From Fictibacillus phosphorivorans (lineage in GTDB: Bacteria; Bacillota; Bacilli; Bacillales; Fictibacillaceae): 62,970 bases of DNA. The DNA lies in contig NZ_JAMBOR010000021.1 of assembly GCF_023715845.1 (NCBI RefSeq), forward strand, positions 1 to 62,970, in the 5' to 3' direction. Position numbers and translations under genes: made by a program. The notes under the pieces were generated by a model. The model did not search any database. It had not been told where the DNA came from and saw only the letters and a list, made by a program, of their open reading frames with translations. Numbering within the stretch: position 1 is the first letter of the stretch; each line of letters begins with the position of its first letter. This document shows, piece by piece, positions 56,273 to 62,970 of the stretch.

Positions 56273-56557
56273 TTGAAAATTAACATGACCGAAAAAACAG
56301 CAGAGCATATTATTAATGACCTACAAGCCATTGAAGGAAACCAAATCCGTTTCTTTGTTCGATTAGGAGGATGCAGCACGGTTCAAGATGGTTTTTCTCT
56401 AGGTATCAATAAAGATACGCCAAAGCATCCAGCGGTTGCTTTGGACATTCAGAATCATGAATTCTTTATCGAGGAAGAAGATGAATGGTTCTTTGATCAA
56501 AATGATCTAACGGTTTCCGTTGAAAACGATGAAATTAAATTCAAATTTCATAACTAA
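56273..56557 (+). CDS. yneR: HesB/IscA-like protein YneR
   Basis: 94 residues from a TTG start 8 bases after AAGGAG. IRFFVRLGGCSTVQDGFSLG and FFIEEEDEWFF match YneR. It has the HesB fold but only one cysteine, so iron-sulfur cluster carrying is doubtful. It is convergent with yneQ. Confidence 0.88.
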   Translation: MKINMTEKTAEHIINDLQAIEGNQIRFFVRLGGCSTVQDGFSLGINKDTPKHPAVALDIQNHEFFIEEEDEWFFDQNDLTVSVENDEIKFKFHN

Positions 56558-56558
56558 T

Positions 56559-56855
56559 TTATAAAAACTTTTTCAGCTCTTCCATACGTCCTTCTTTTTC
56601 CATGATTATCCTTTGCTTATCCCCGATCAGATCAAAATGGGGATAAGCGTCCCTTTCATGGATCCATTCTTTTTGCAAGCCATATTTGCGGCCCCATGCT
56701 GTTAATTTCTTTAAATCCTTGCATCCTACCTTCGTAACACTCTTTTCATGAGGAAAACGCGGATCCAGCCAATAGTGAGTAAGAAAAGAAATCTCACCTG
56801 ATTCCACTTCTGATTTCCATTTATTTAACTGAGCCCTATTAATTCCAAACGCCAT
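56559..56855 (-). CDS. yneQ: YneQ family protein
   Basis: 98 residues. MAFGINRAQLNKWKSEVESG, THYWLDPRFP and TKVGCKDLKKLTAWGRKYGL match B. subtilis YneQ. Function unknown. The start overlaps the yneP stop by one base, so the two are coupled. Confidence 0.88.
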   Translation of the reverse strand: MAFGINRAQLNKWKSEVESGEISFLTHYWLDPRFPHEKSVTKVGCKDLKKLTAWGRKYGLQKEWIHERDAYPHFDLIGDKQRIIMEKEGRMEELKKFL

Positions 56856-57277
56856 CAGAGATCACTGCTCGCTCTTACATAGGCATTATGCCATTCAGGG
56901 AAGTGTTTCTTTATGGAGATCGGACGAAAGTTTTCTTTTTTTACGCAAACGTGTGTTGAGGTGCCCGTTACACACAATTCTTGGTTTTCGTTAAAGATTT
57001 CATAAGCATAAATAACTTTAATCCCTGTATATTCCTTTATTGCTGTTTTGATAATAGCCTGATGTCCATAGGTTAACGGTTTTTTATATGAAGCTTGAAT
57101 ATCCGTTACAGGTGAAAGAATACCTTGCGCTTCCATATCCGCATATTTAAAACCAAGAGATTCTATGAGTTTCGTTCTTCCAATTTCAAACCAAACCAAA
57201 TAATTAGCATGGTATACAACTCCCATTTGATCTGTTTCTGCATACCTTACGTCCACGGTTGTTTCAATAAACTTCAT
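56855..57277 (-). CDS. yneP: Hotdog-fold acyl-CoA thioesterase YneP
   Basis: 140 residues from an ATG behind GGGTGG. The 4HBT motif RYAETDQMGVVYHANYLVWFE holds the catalytic Asp. It hydrolyses acyl-CoA or acyl-carrier thioesters; the chain length is unknown. First gene of a yneP-yneQ unit that keeps the B. subtilis order. Confidence 0.92.
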   Translation of the reverse strand: MKFIETTVDVRYAETDQMGVVYHANYLVWFEIGRTKLIESLGFKYADMEAQGILSPVTDIQASYKKPLTYGHQAIIKTAIKEYTGIKVIYAYEIFNENQELCVTGTSTHVCVKKENFRPISIKKHFPEWHNAYVRASSDL

Positions 57278-57336
57278 TTGTATCAGTTCCACCCTTTATT
57301 CTCTATTTCTTTCACTTTAATAGAGAAAGCAAAAAA

Positions 57337-57357
57337 AGACCAGCAATATGCCGGCCT
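57337..57357 (-). terminator. Terminator after tlp
   Basis: On the minus strand AGGCCGGC pairs with GCTGGTCT using two G-U pairs, followed by seven T. Confidence 0.75.
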
Positions 57358-57362
57358 CTTTA

Positions 57363-57599
57363 TTATTGAAGATCTCTACCTTCTCTATAGGCTTTTTCTT
57401 CTTGAATTTCATTTTGAAATTGTTCGATCGATTCTTGTCTATGCTGATTCTTTTCTTTAATCTGCTCTCTCTGGCTAGCAGTTAAATTCATGTTTTCAGC
57501 CGTTTCGTTTGCTTCTTGAATGTTTTGGTGTGTATTCTCTACCATTTGTTCTAATCGCTCTACGTTATTGCTGCGATCATCTCTGTTTGGTTTTGGCAT
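57363..57599 (-). CDS. tlp: Small acid-soluble spore protein Tlp
   Basis: 78 residues. NRDDRSNNVERLEQMVENT, then a long helix EQIKEKNQHRQESIEQFQNEI, matches Tlp, a minor spore protein made in the forespore. In B. subtilis sspN and tlp form one operon near citB; here a 169-residue gene lies between them. Confidence 0.93.
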   Translation of the reverse strand: MPKPNRDDRSNNVERLEQMVENTHQNIQEANETAENMNLTASQREQIKEKNQHRQESIEQFQNEIQEEKAYREGRDLQ

Positions 57600-57666
57600 G
57601 ATGTACTCTCCTTTTTATTAAAGTTGATCCATCATAGTGTTTGCAAAAACCCAAACAAATTATTCT

Positions 57667-58176
57667 TTAATTTCGTTGCAGTAAGATTGGACTCATGTTT
57701 TCAATACTGCTCCTACATAAGTCGGTTAGGTATTTCCAATATGCCACAACTTCTTCATCTTCCGTATTTTTCATTGTAATCTCAAGCCAAGCAAGCTCTT
57801 CGGCAAGCCTTACTGAAGATCCGATCCAATACTTTTTGTTTTTTACAGTAATTTGAATAGGTTCTTCAAAACGAAACGGCAGATAAAAACCTTCCGTATT
57901 TGGATGCAAGATGATGTGCTGGTACACCGTTCCTTTTGTCAGTTTTGCATAAAATAAGAAAACCCCATCGTTCTTTGCTGCAGCTTTCTTTAGCTTCTCT
58001 AATGTTGCAACATTTCCAAGTTCCATCGTCATTATTTCTTTATCCCAGTTTAATTCTTCTCGAAATGGAACGAGATGTCCTAATCTCTGCATTTCAATTT
58101 CAAGCTGACGATATAAGTAATCCTGATCATCTTTATTATGTGATACAGGTAATGGTTTGACAGATGCCGTAATCAA
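57667..58176 (-). CDS. Hypothetical protein, 169 residues
   Basis: Start is a TTG 5 bases after AGGAGGGG; an upstream ATG has no ribosome binding site. I do not recognise the family. It is soluble with mixed strands and helices (DGVFLFYAKLTKGTVYQHII, then PFRFEEPIQI). It lies between sspN and tlp, on the same strand, and interrupts the order known from B. subtilis. Confidence 0.7.
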   Translation of the reverse strand: MITASVKPLPVSHNKDDQDYLYRQLEIEMQRLGHLVPFREELNWDKEIMTMELGNVATLEKLKKAAAKNDGVFLFYAKLTKGTVYQHIILHPNTEGFYLPFRFEEPIQITVKNKKYWIGSSVRLAEELAWLEITMKNTEDEEVVAYWKYLTDLCRSSIENMSPILLQRN

Positions 58177-58281
58177 ACGTACCCCTCCTAATTCTTTCAC
58201 TACATACATTTTTTCGACAAAATCTTTAATATATGGGAGTACATGCGAAAATTAGGAGGAGGGAATATTTACATAATTAAA

Positions 58282-58425
58282 TTATTTACCTTTTGGAGGA
58301 GCATAGTCTGGATGATCATTTGTCTTATTCGCCATTTTTCTGCCATTATTACTGTCAACATCCCGTGGCTGAGTATCTATGTGGTTTGGAACAAAATCTT
58401 GTGGAAAGCGTTTTGGATTACTCAA
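58282..58425 (-). CDS. sspN: Small acid-soluble spore protein N
   Basis: 47 residues from a TTG start 7 bases after AAGGGGG. FVPNHIDTQPRDVDSNNGRK and HPDYAPPKGK match SspN of bacilli. A forespore-made, minor acid-soluble protein. It lies on the same strand as tlp. Confidence 0.88.
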   Translation of the reverse strand: MSNPKRFPQDFVPNHIDTQPRDVDSNNGRKMANKTNDHPDYAPPKGK

Positions 58426-58539
58426 AGGTCTAACCCCCTTTCATACTCTTTTTTACTTTTCCTTTAAATAAAGAGCTCTATGCATTTGAGGATTCATCCT
58501 ATTAATGGAGATAAAGACATTTTGTCGATAATTGTCGGC

Positions 58540-58643
58540 TCGTGGTTATATGTGTTTTAATGTTGGATAATTATCCGTCTTCGTGGAATAAATCATTTTA
58601 ACGTGGGAATTTTCTACTTTATCGTGGGATTAGCCATTTAAGA
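58540..58643. repeat. Intergenic repeat family B: five units at 20-21 bp spacing
   Basis: In the 293-base gap between sspN and the fbpB-like gene, CGTGG (once GTTGG) starts at 58541, 58562, 58582, 58602 and 58623, so intervals are 21, 20, 20 and 21. Each unit is followed by an AT-rich stretch near the pattern GATTAATCATTTTAA. The motif differs from family A, but the spacing is the same. Confidence 0.75.
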
Positions 58644-58667
58644 TTATTTTTCTCCGTTTTGATTATT

Positions 58668-58697
58668 TTGAATTAAATTAGGCCATATTGGTAATAT
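58668..58697 (+). promoter_or_regulatory. Probable sigma-A promoter of the fbpB-like gene
   Basis: TTGAAT and TAATAT are 18 bases apart, 22 bases before the start codon. No convincing Fur box was found over it. Confidence 0.5.
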
Positions 58698-58718
58698 CTT
58701 GTATATAGAGGTGGCATT

Positions 58719-58847
58719 ATGAGGAAGAACAGAAAGATGAATTTTCGCGATCTTGTAAATGAAAACAAAAGACAACTGTTAAAGGATGAATCCTATTTGG
58801 AACAGCTTGAAAAAAAGATTGATGAAAGGCATACAAGAAATGGTTAA
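58719..58847 (+). CDS. fbpB: FbpB-like small basic protein
   Basis: 42 residues. The ATG follows GAGGTGG. MRKNRKMNFRDLVNENKRQL and LEKKIDERH match the FbpB family of small basic proteins. In B. subtilis FbpB is Fur-controlled and helps the small RNA FsrA to block translation of iron-rich enzymes, aconitase among them. Here the gene points toward citB and ends 41 bases from it, sharing one terminator. Iron control is inferred from the family. Confidence 0.8.
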   Translation: MRKNRKMNFRDLVNENKRQLLKDESYLEQLEKKIDERHTRNG

Positions 58848-58849
58848 AA

Positions 58850-58886
58850 AAAATCCCTTGCCGTTTAGTGGCAAAGGATTTTTTTA
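58850..58886. terminator. Shared terminator of the fbpB-like gene and citB
   Basis: AAATCCCTTGCC pairs with GGCAAAGGATTT with one mismatch, with A and T runs on both sides. Confidence 0.85.
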
Positions 58887-58888
58887 TG

Positions 58889-61615
58889 TTAATTTTGTGT
58901 TTGTGAAGAATGTGCAAGCTTATTACGAAGTACCATTGGAAGGATACCGCCATGACGGTAGTATTCGATCTCAACTTCACTATCAAAACGTGCTACTACT
59001 TCAAACGTTTTTTCTGTGCCGTCTTCGAATACAGCTGTAACTTTCACAAGATCACGAGGTTTTACTGCTTCGTCAACTTGAACTGTGAATGATTCTTTAC
59101 CTGTTAAACCAAAAGTCTCAGCGCTTTCTCCATCTTTAAATTGAAGAGGAAGAACACCCATTAACACTAAGTTACTGCGGTGGATACGCTCAAAGCTTTC
59201 AGCAAGTACAGTTTGAATACCTAATAGTGTTGTACCTTTAGCAGCCCAGTCACGGGATGATCCCATACCGTAATCTTTTCCTGCGATAACCATTAGACCT
59301 GTACCGTTTTCTTTGTACTTCATCGCTGCGTCATAAATGCTCATCACTTCGTTCGTAGGCCAGTAAGTAGTCCAGCCTCCTTCAGTTCCAGGAGCAACAG
59401 CGTTACGGATACGGATGTTTGCAAACGTACCACGCATCATTACTTCATGGTTTCCACGGCGAGAACCATATGAGTTGAAGTCACGAGGTTCTACCCCGTT
59501 TTGAATTAAATATCTTCCTGCAGGTGTATCTTTTCCAATTGCTCCTGCTGGAGAGATATGGTCAGTCGTTACTGAATCGCCAAATTTAGCAATCAGTTTA
59601 AGATCTTTAAGAGGTTGAATCTCTTTTAATTCTGCTGAAAGCTCTTCGAAGAACGGAGGGTTTTGGATATACGTAGATGAAGTATCAAATGCATATAACT
59701 GGTCTGCAGATGTCTTCAGCTCGTTCCAACGCTCGTTCTCGTCGAACACACGCTCATATTCTTTCTTGAACAGCTCAGGTGTTACAGCAAGCTTCATCGC
59801 TTCGTTGATTTCTTCCGTAGTTGGCCAGATATCTTTGAAATAAACCTCGTTGCCATCTTTATCCTTACCGAAAGAATCAGATTGAAGGTTGAAGTCAACC
59901 GTTCCTGCTAGTGCATAAGCAACAACTAATGGCGGTGATGCCAAGTAATTAGCTTTTACTAGTGGATGGATACGTCCTTCAAAGTTTCTGTTTCCAGAAA
60001 GAACAGATGCAACCGTTAAGTCATTCTTAGAAATGGCTTCTTCAACTTCAAGTGCTAATGGACCAGAGTTACCGATACATGTTGTACATCCGTAACCAAC
60101 AAGGTTAAATCCTAATTGATCCATGTAGTTCATCAACCCAGCTTCTTCTAGATAACGTGTTACTACCTTAGAACCAGGAGCCAGTGAAGTTTTTACATAT
60201 CCAGGAACCTTCAAGCCTTTTTCGACTGCCTTTTTAGCAACAAGACCTGCTCCAAGCATTACATACGGGTTAGATGTGTTCGTACAGCTTGTGATCGCAG
60301 CGATCGCTACGGCACCTGTTTTCATGGTAGATGTTTCGTTACCTGGATGTTTGATTGTAACTTCCTTATTGATCTCATCAGGAGTCAATCCAAAACCAGC
60401 ATTTCCTTGAGGTGCAACTAAAGCTTTATTAAAGCTATCTTTCATTTGAGATAAAGGAATTAAATCTTGAGGACGTTTTGGTCCAGAAAGATTCGGTTCG
60501 ATCTGTGAAAGATCGATTTGAACTACATCTGTAAAATCAGGATCAGCGTCACCTGCTGTGTAGAATAGACCATTTGCTTTGCAGTATGCTTCAACTAACT
60601 GAACTTGATCTTCTGTTCTGCCTGTAAGTCTCAAGTAGTTTAATGCTTCTTCATCCACAGGGAAGAATCCGCAAGTAGCACCATATTCAGGAGCCATGTT
60701 TGAAATAGTTGCACGGTCAGCAAGAGGCATTTCCGCAAGACCAGGTCCGAAGAATTCTACGAACTTTCCTACAACTTTTTTCTCACGAAGGACTTGCGTT
60801 ACTTTTAATGCAAGGTCAGTTGCAGTTGTTCCATTAGGAAGTGAACCTGTAAGTTTAACACCGATAACTTCAGGTACTGGGAAATAGGAAGGTTGTCCTA
60901 ACATTCCAGCTTCGGCTTCAATTCCACCTACACCCCATCCAAGTACACCTAAACCGTTGATCATTGTAGTATGTGAATCCGTACCTACTAATGAATCAGG
61001 GAATGCAACAGTTTCGCCTTCTGATTCACTTGTAAGAACAACAGGTGCCAAGTACTCTAAGTTTACTTGGTGAACGATACCCGTTGCCGGAGGAACTGCA
61101 CGGTAGTTATCAAATGCGGATTGTGCCCAGCTTAATAACTTATAACGCTCTTCGTTACGAGCGAATTCAAGGTTCATGTTATATGCTAAAGCATCATCTG
61201 TTCCTGCTTTATCAACTTGAACAGAGTGGTCAACAACAAGGTCAACCGGAATTTCAGGATTGATCTGTGATGGATCTCCACCCATATCTTCCATTGCTTT
61301 ACGGAGTGAGGCCAAATCAACTACAGCAGGCACTCCTGTAAAGTCTTGAAGAATAACACGAGAAGGTTTAAAAGGAACATCGATATCTTTGAGTTCGCTT
61401 GTACCCCACTTCGCTAAGTTTTCAACATGTTCTTTGTTAATTACTTTTCCATCATACTGTCTAAGTACAGATTCCAATAAAACTTTTACAGAGTAAGGCA
61501 ACTTGGATACGTTACCAATTCCCGCTTCTTCTAACGCTCCTAGACGGTAGTAGCTATATTGCTTACCGTTGACATCAAAAGCAGAACGGGCATTAAATAC
61601 ATCATTCTTTTTCAT
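58889..61615 (-). CDS. citB: Aconitate hydratase (aconitase)
   Basis: 908 residues from the ATG (complement of 61613-61615) with GAGAG upstream; length agrees with B. subtilis CitB (909). The 4Fe-4S ligands are in TSCTNTSNP and [10 protein letters not shown]. It turns citrate into isocitrate and, without its cluster, binds iron-responsive RNA. Upstream lies a sigma-A promoter and a possible CcpC site. Its 3' end faces the fbpB-like gene. Confidence 0.97.
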   Translation of the reverse strand: MKKNDVFNARSAFDVNGKQYSYYRLGALEEAGIGNVSKLPYSVKVLLESVLRQYDGKVINKEHVENLAKWGTSELKDIDVPFKPSRVILQDFTGVPAVVDLASLRKAMEDMGGDPSQINPEIPVDLVVDHSVQVDKAGTDDALAYNMNLEFARNEERYKLLSWAQSAFDNYRAVPPATGIVHQVNLEYLAPVVLTSESEGETVAFPDSLVGTDSHTTMINGLGVLGWGVGGIEAEAGMLGQPSYFPVPEVIGVKLTGSLPNGTTATDLALKVTQVLREKKVVGKFVEFFGPGLAEMPLADRATISNMAPEYGATCGFFPVDEEALNYLRLTGRTEDQVQLVEAYCKANGLFYTAGDADPDFTDVVQIDLSQIEPNLSGPKRPQDLIPLSQMKDSFNKALVAPQGNAGFGLTPDEINKEVTIKHPGNETSTMKTGAVAIAAITSCTNTSNPYVMLGAGLVAKKAVEKGLKVPGYVKTSLAPGSKVVTRYLEEAGLMNYMDQLGFNLVGYGCTTCIGNSGPLALEVEEAISKNDLTVASVLSGNRNFEGRIHPLVKANYLASPPLVVAYALAGTVDFNLQSDSFGKDKDGNEVYFKDIWPTTEEINEAMKLAVTPELFKKEYERVFDENERWNELKTSADQLYAFDTSSTYIQNPPFFEELSAELKEIQPLKDLKLIAKFGDSVTTDHISPAGAIGKDTPAGRYLIQNGVEPRDFNSYGSRRGNHEVMMRGTFANIRIRNAVAPGTEGGWTTYWPTNEVMSIYDAAMKYKENGTGLMVIAGKDYGMGSSRDWAAKGTTLLGIQTVLAESFERIHRSNLVLMGVLPLQFKDGESAETFGLTGKESFTVQVDEAVKPRDLVKVTAVFEDGTEKTFEVVARFDSEVEIEYYRHGGILPMVLRNKLAHSSQTQN

Positions 61616-61640
61616 GCTCCACTCTCTCCCTTCACTAACA

Positions 61641-61670
61641 ATCATACACGATAATGAGAAAAATTGTCGA
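61641..61670 (-). promoter_or_regulatory. Sigma-A promoter of citB
   Basis: On the minus strand TCGACA and TATGAT are 18 bases apart, placing the transcript start near 61634, about 20 bases before the citB ATG. Confidence 0.65.
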
Positions 61671-61744
61671 AAAAATGTGCTCAATTTACTGGTTAAATCA
61701 CATAAAAACTTTTTTCCCCTCTATAATCATATGTAAAACCCTCT

Positions 61745-61793
61745 CATAAGTAAAATAGTTAATCGTTATCAATCGACATAAGTTTTACTTATG
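61745..61793. promoter_or_regulatory. Inverted repeat with CcpC-like dyad upstream of citB
   Basis: CATAAGTAAAA (61745-61755) and TTTTACTTATG (61783-61793) are perfect inverted copies. Inside the second arm ATAA-N7-TTAT (61778-61792) fits the CcpC consensus known from B. subtilis citB. It is about 150 bases upstream of the transcript start, further than in B. subtilis. Confidence 0.4.
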
Positions 61794-61902
61794 AATAAGT
61801 TGAGCACCGTTTAATTTTAATAAACATATATTGAAGTATGCAATACAATTTGTTTTATTTTTTCCTACTGCAACATGACGCAAAAAGATTGGAGGGAATA
61901 GG

Positions 61903-62091
61903 ATGGATTGGTTAAAAAAATTAGCAGCTTTGCTTGTATTAATCGGAGCTTTGAACTGGGGATTAGTTGGCCTATTTGATTTCAATGTCGTTACAGCAAT
62001 TTTTGGAAGCGCTGCCACAGCAACTAAAGTTGTCTATAGTCTTATCGGGCTTTCGGGATTATGGTTACTTTTATCGAAATATAAATCTTGA
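61903..62091 (+). CDS. DUF378 family membrane protein (YuzA-like)
   Basis: 62 residues, two membrane helices. KKLAALLVLIGALNWGLVGL and YSLIGLSGLWLL are the DUF378 signature. Function unknown. GGAGGG precedes the ATG. It has its own terminator. Confidence 0.9.
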   Translation: MDWLKKLAALLVLIGALNWGLVGLFDFNVVTAIFGSAATATKVVYSLIGLSGLWLLLSKYKS

Positions 62092-62098
62092 ATGGATG

Positions 62099-62131
62099 GA
62101 AGCACTCCTTTTTTTGGAGTGCTTCTTCTTT
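62099..62131 (+). terminator. Terminator after the DUF378 gene
   Basis: GAAGCACTCC pairs perfectly with GGAGTGCTTC around seven T, followed by TTCTTTTTC. Confidence 0.8.
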
Positions 62132-62169
62132 TTCATTTTGCACACACTAAGAAAACGGAGGTGAAACTA

Positions 62170-62340
62170 ATGGGAAGAAAAAAAGCAAACCACATACGCC
62201 CTGGCATGAATGCTGCTAAAGCTCAAGGTAAAGGTGCTGGATATGAAACCGAATTCGGAAACGAAGCACTATCCTTGCCTAACGAAGAGCTTAGCGAAGC
62301 AGAACGCCAGAACAACAAGAAAACCAAGAAACGTCATTAA
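62170..62340 (+). CDS. sspO: Small acid-soluble spore protein O
   Basis: 56 residues from the ATG at 62170 behind [28 protein letters not shown] and [12 protein letters not shown] match SspO. A minor forespore protein. It is slightly longer than the B. subtilis version (about 48). Its stop overlaps that of the convergent gene by 3 bases. Confidence 0.9.
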   Translation: MGRKKANHIRPGMNAAKAQGKGAGYETEFGNEALSLPNEELSEAERQNNKKTKKRH

Positions 62341-62594
62341 GGTTGTGGAAACTGATTCTGCAGCTGTTCTAATTGGTCCAAATACTTCTTCAGTTGCTCA
62401 TGCTGATGTTCGGATGCCGTTTCCAAGGCATTTTCGATTTGCTGGCGTGCCTTTTCATTCTCTGTCATGAAGTGGGAATAATAAACACCGTATTGACTGT
62501 CAGATAGATTTAACTGCTTTGAGACTTCAATAGCATGATGAAAGCCTTGTTCTGCAGCCTGATATGCTTGTTGTTTATCTTTGTGATATGGCAT
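62337..62594 (-). CDS. Hypothetical helical protein between sspO and sspP
   Basis: 85 residues behind AAGGAAGG. Long amphipathic helices rich in Gln, His and Glu ([20 protein letters not shown]). I do not recognise it. The position between two spore genes and its composition suggest, without proof, a spore role. It is convergent with sspO and divergent from sspP. Confidence 0.65.
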   Translation of the reverse strand: MPYHKDKQQAYQAAEQGFHHAIEVSKQLNLSDSQYGVYYSHFMTENEKARQQIENALETASEHQHEQLKKYLDQLEQLQNQFPQP

Positions 62595-62672
62595 ACTAAC
62601 CTTCCTTTTTGGTTTGATATACCTTTAAACTTCCAATTTTAATAATTATTATTCAAAAGGTGGTAAATTTTT

Positions 62673-62813
62673 ATGGCAGAGCGGAATACATTCAAGGATA
62701 TTCGAAAAAACGCCCCTAAAGGCGAAAATCCTGGTCAGCCCGCTCCAATGAGCGGATCTAAAAAAGTGAAACAGCGTAATCATACAAGACAAAATCATGG
62801 TGAAGGAAGTTAA
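62673..62813 (+). CDS. sspP: Small acid-soluble spore protein P
   Basis: 46 residues behind [23 protein letters not shown] and [16 protein letters not shown] match SspP of bacilli. In B. subtilis sspO and sspP form one operon; here an opposing gene lies between them, so each needs its own promoter. Confidence 0.9.
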   Translation: MAERNTFKDIRKNAPKGENPGQPAPMSGSKKVKQRNHTRQNHGEGS

Positions 62814-62851
62814 AACTAATAAAAAGATGGGTTCATCCTAATGTGAACTGT

Positions 62852-62900
62852 ATCCCGAATAATGGACACTTATAAAAAGTCCGGTATTCGGGATTTTTTG
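62852..62900 (+). terminator. Terminator-like compound hairpin after sspP
   Basis: ATCCCGAATA pairs perfectly with TATTCGGGAT, and inside GGAC pairs with GTCC; six T follow. Confidence 0.7.
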
Positions 62901-62959
62901 TGTTCTTAAACAAGAAAACCGTTATAATCAAACCAAACAGGGAGAACGGGGAATCCACA

Positions 62960-62970
62960 GTGAGTAAAAT
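62960..62970 (+). CDS. Possible start of a gene running off the right edge
   Basis: A GTG start (GTG AGT AAA) follows ACGGGGAA by about seven bases, and an AT-rich stretch precedes it. Only three codons are inside the window, so nothing can be said of the product. Confidence 0.25.

Noticed and set aside
58243-58467. Plus-strand frame of 74 codons
   Set aside because: It lies opposite sspN, which has a family match and a strong ribosome binding site.
58668-58718. Fur box before the fbpB-like gene
   Set aside because: No 7-1-7 TGATAAT-type inverted repeat could be found; only weak AT-rich similarity.
62092-62169. Longer sspO product
   Set aside because: The added 26 residues are read from the terminator of the DUF378 gene; the ATG at 62170 has the better ribosome binding site and gives the family length.

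Overview
The window is low-GC chromosomal DNA from an endospore-forming member of the Bacillaceae. It carries spore genes (sspN, sspO, sspP, tlp, a YjcZ-like gene), SigL/sigma-54 regulation of the kind seen in bacilli, and many relatives of Bacillus subtilis yp-, yn- and yo- genes. The block citB, sspN, tlp, yneP, yneQ, yneR, psd keeps much of the B. subtilis order. The genus cannot be fixed from the sequence alone. Nearly all of it looks like chromosomal backbone. There is no prophage, CRISPR array or large island; the only mobile DNA is the probable start of a transposase at the left edge.

Layout. 1-13 kb: trhO, a tRNA-Arg, small unknown genes, an amidase, threonine aldolase with a methyltransferase, an MMPL exporter, plsY, a YjcZ-like protein, brxA, two SDR-fold genes and pncA. 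13-25 kb: MgtC, a DUF485/solute symporter pair, an amino-acid permease, cvfB, yycC, fhs, a ferredoxin, and a group of nucleic-acid genes (HD hydrolase, two RNase H-fold proteins, a 5'-3' exonuclease). 25-27 kb: a zinc-ribbon protein and a membrane-anchored protein broken by a frameshift at a six-base homopolymer. 27-37 kb: a lysine-catabolic cluster, gabT-yodQ-yodR-yodS-yodT-yokU-kamA, with a clear sigma-54 promoter before kamA, a PAS/AAA+ sigma-54 activator beside it and the beta-lysine acetyltransferase yodP next door. 37-46 kb: PHP phosphatase, sulfurtransferase, zwf with a cyclase-family gene, an MFS exporter, patA, and a MurE paralogue that lacks the usual diaminopimelate motif. 46-55 kb: the two-headed dynamin dynA, GNAT and phosphoesterase genes, the RNA helicase cshA with a long leader, an NhaC-type antiporter and a UDG-fold protein. 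55-63 kb: psd, yneR/Q/P, tlp, sspN, an fbpB-like gene facing citB, a DUF378 protein, sspO, an unknown gene and sspP.

How the genes work together. The lysine cluster reads as a complete route. KamA makes beta-lysine, YodP acetylates it, YodT removes the 3-amino group, YodR/YodS activate the keto acid with CoA, YodQ deacetylates the C4 product, and GabT takes the resulting 4-aminobutyrate. GabT sits at the end of the operon, which supports 4-aminobutyrate as an intermediate; the thiolytic step is not encoded here.

The least explained structure lies between genes. Two intergenic regions (20.68-20.79 kb and 58.54-58.64 kb) each hold five degenerate units of unrelated motifs, spaced 21-20-20-21 bp in both cases, close to two turns of the helix. 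A one-unit copy of the first family occurs at 45.86 kb. Several genes use TTG starts behind strong ribosome binding sites, and I moved a number of starts inward for this reason.
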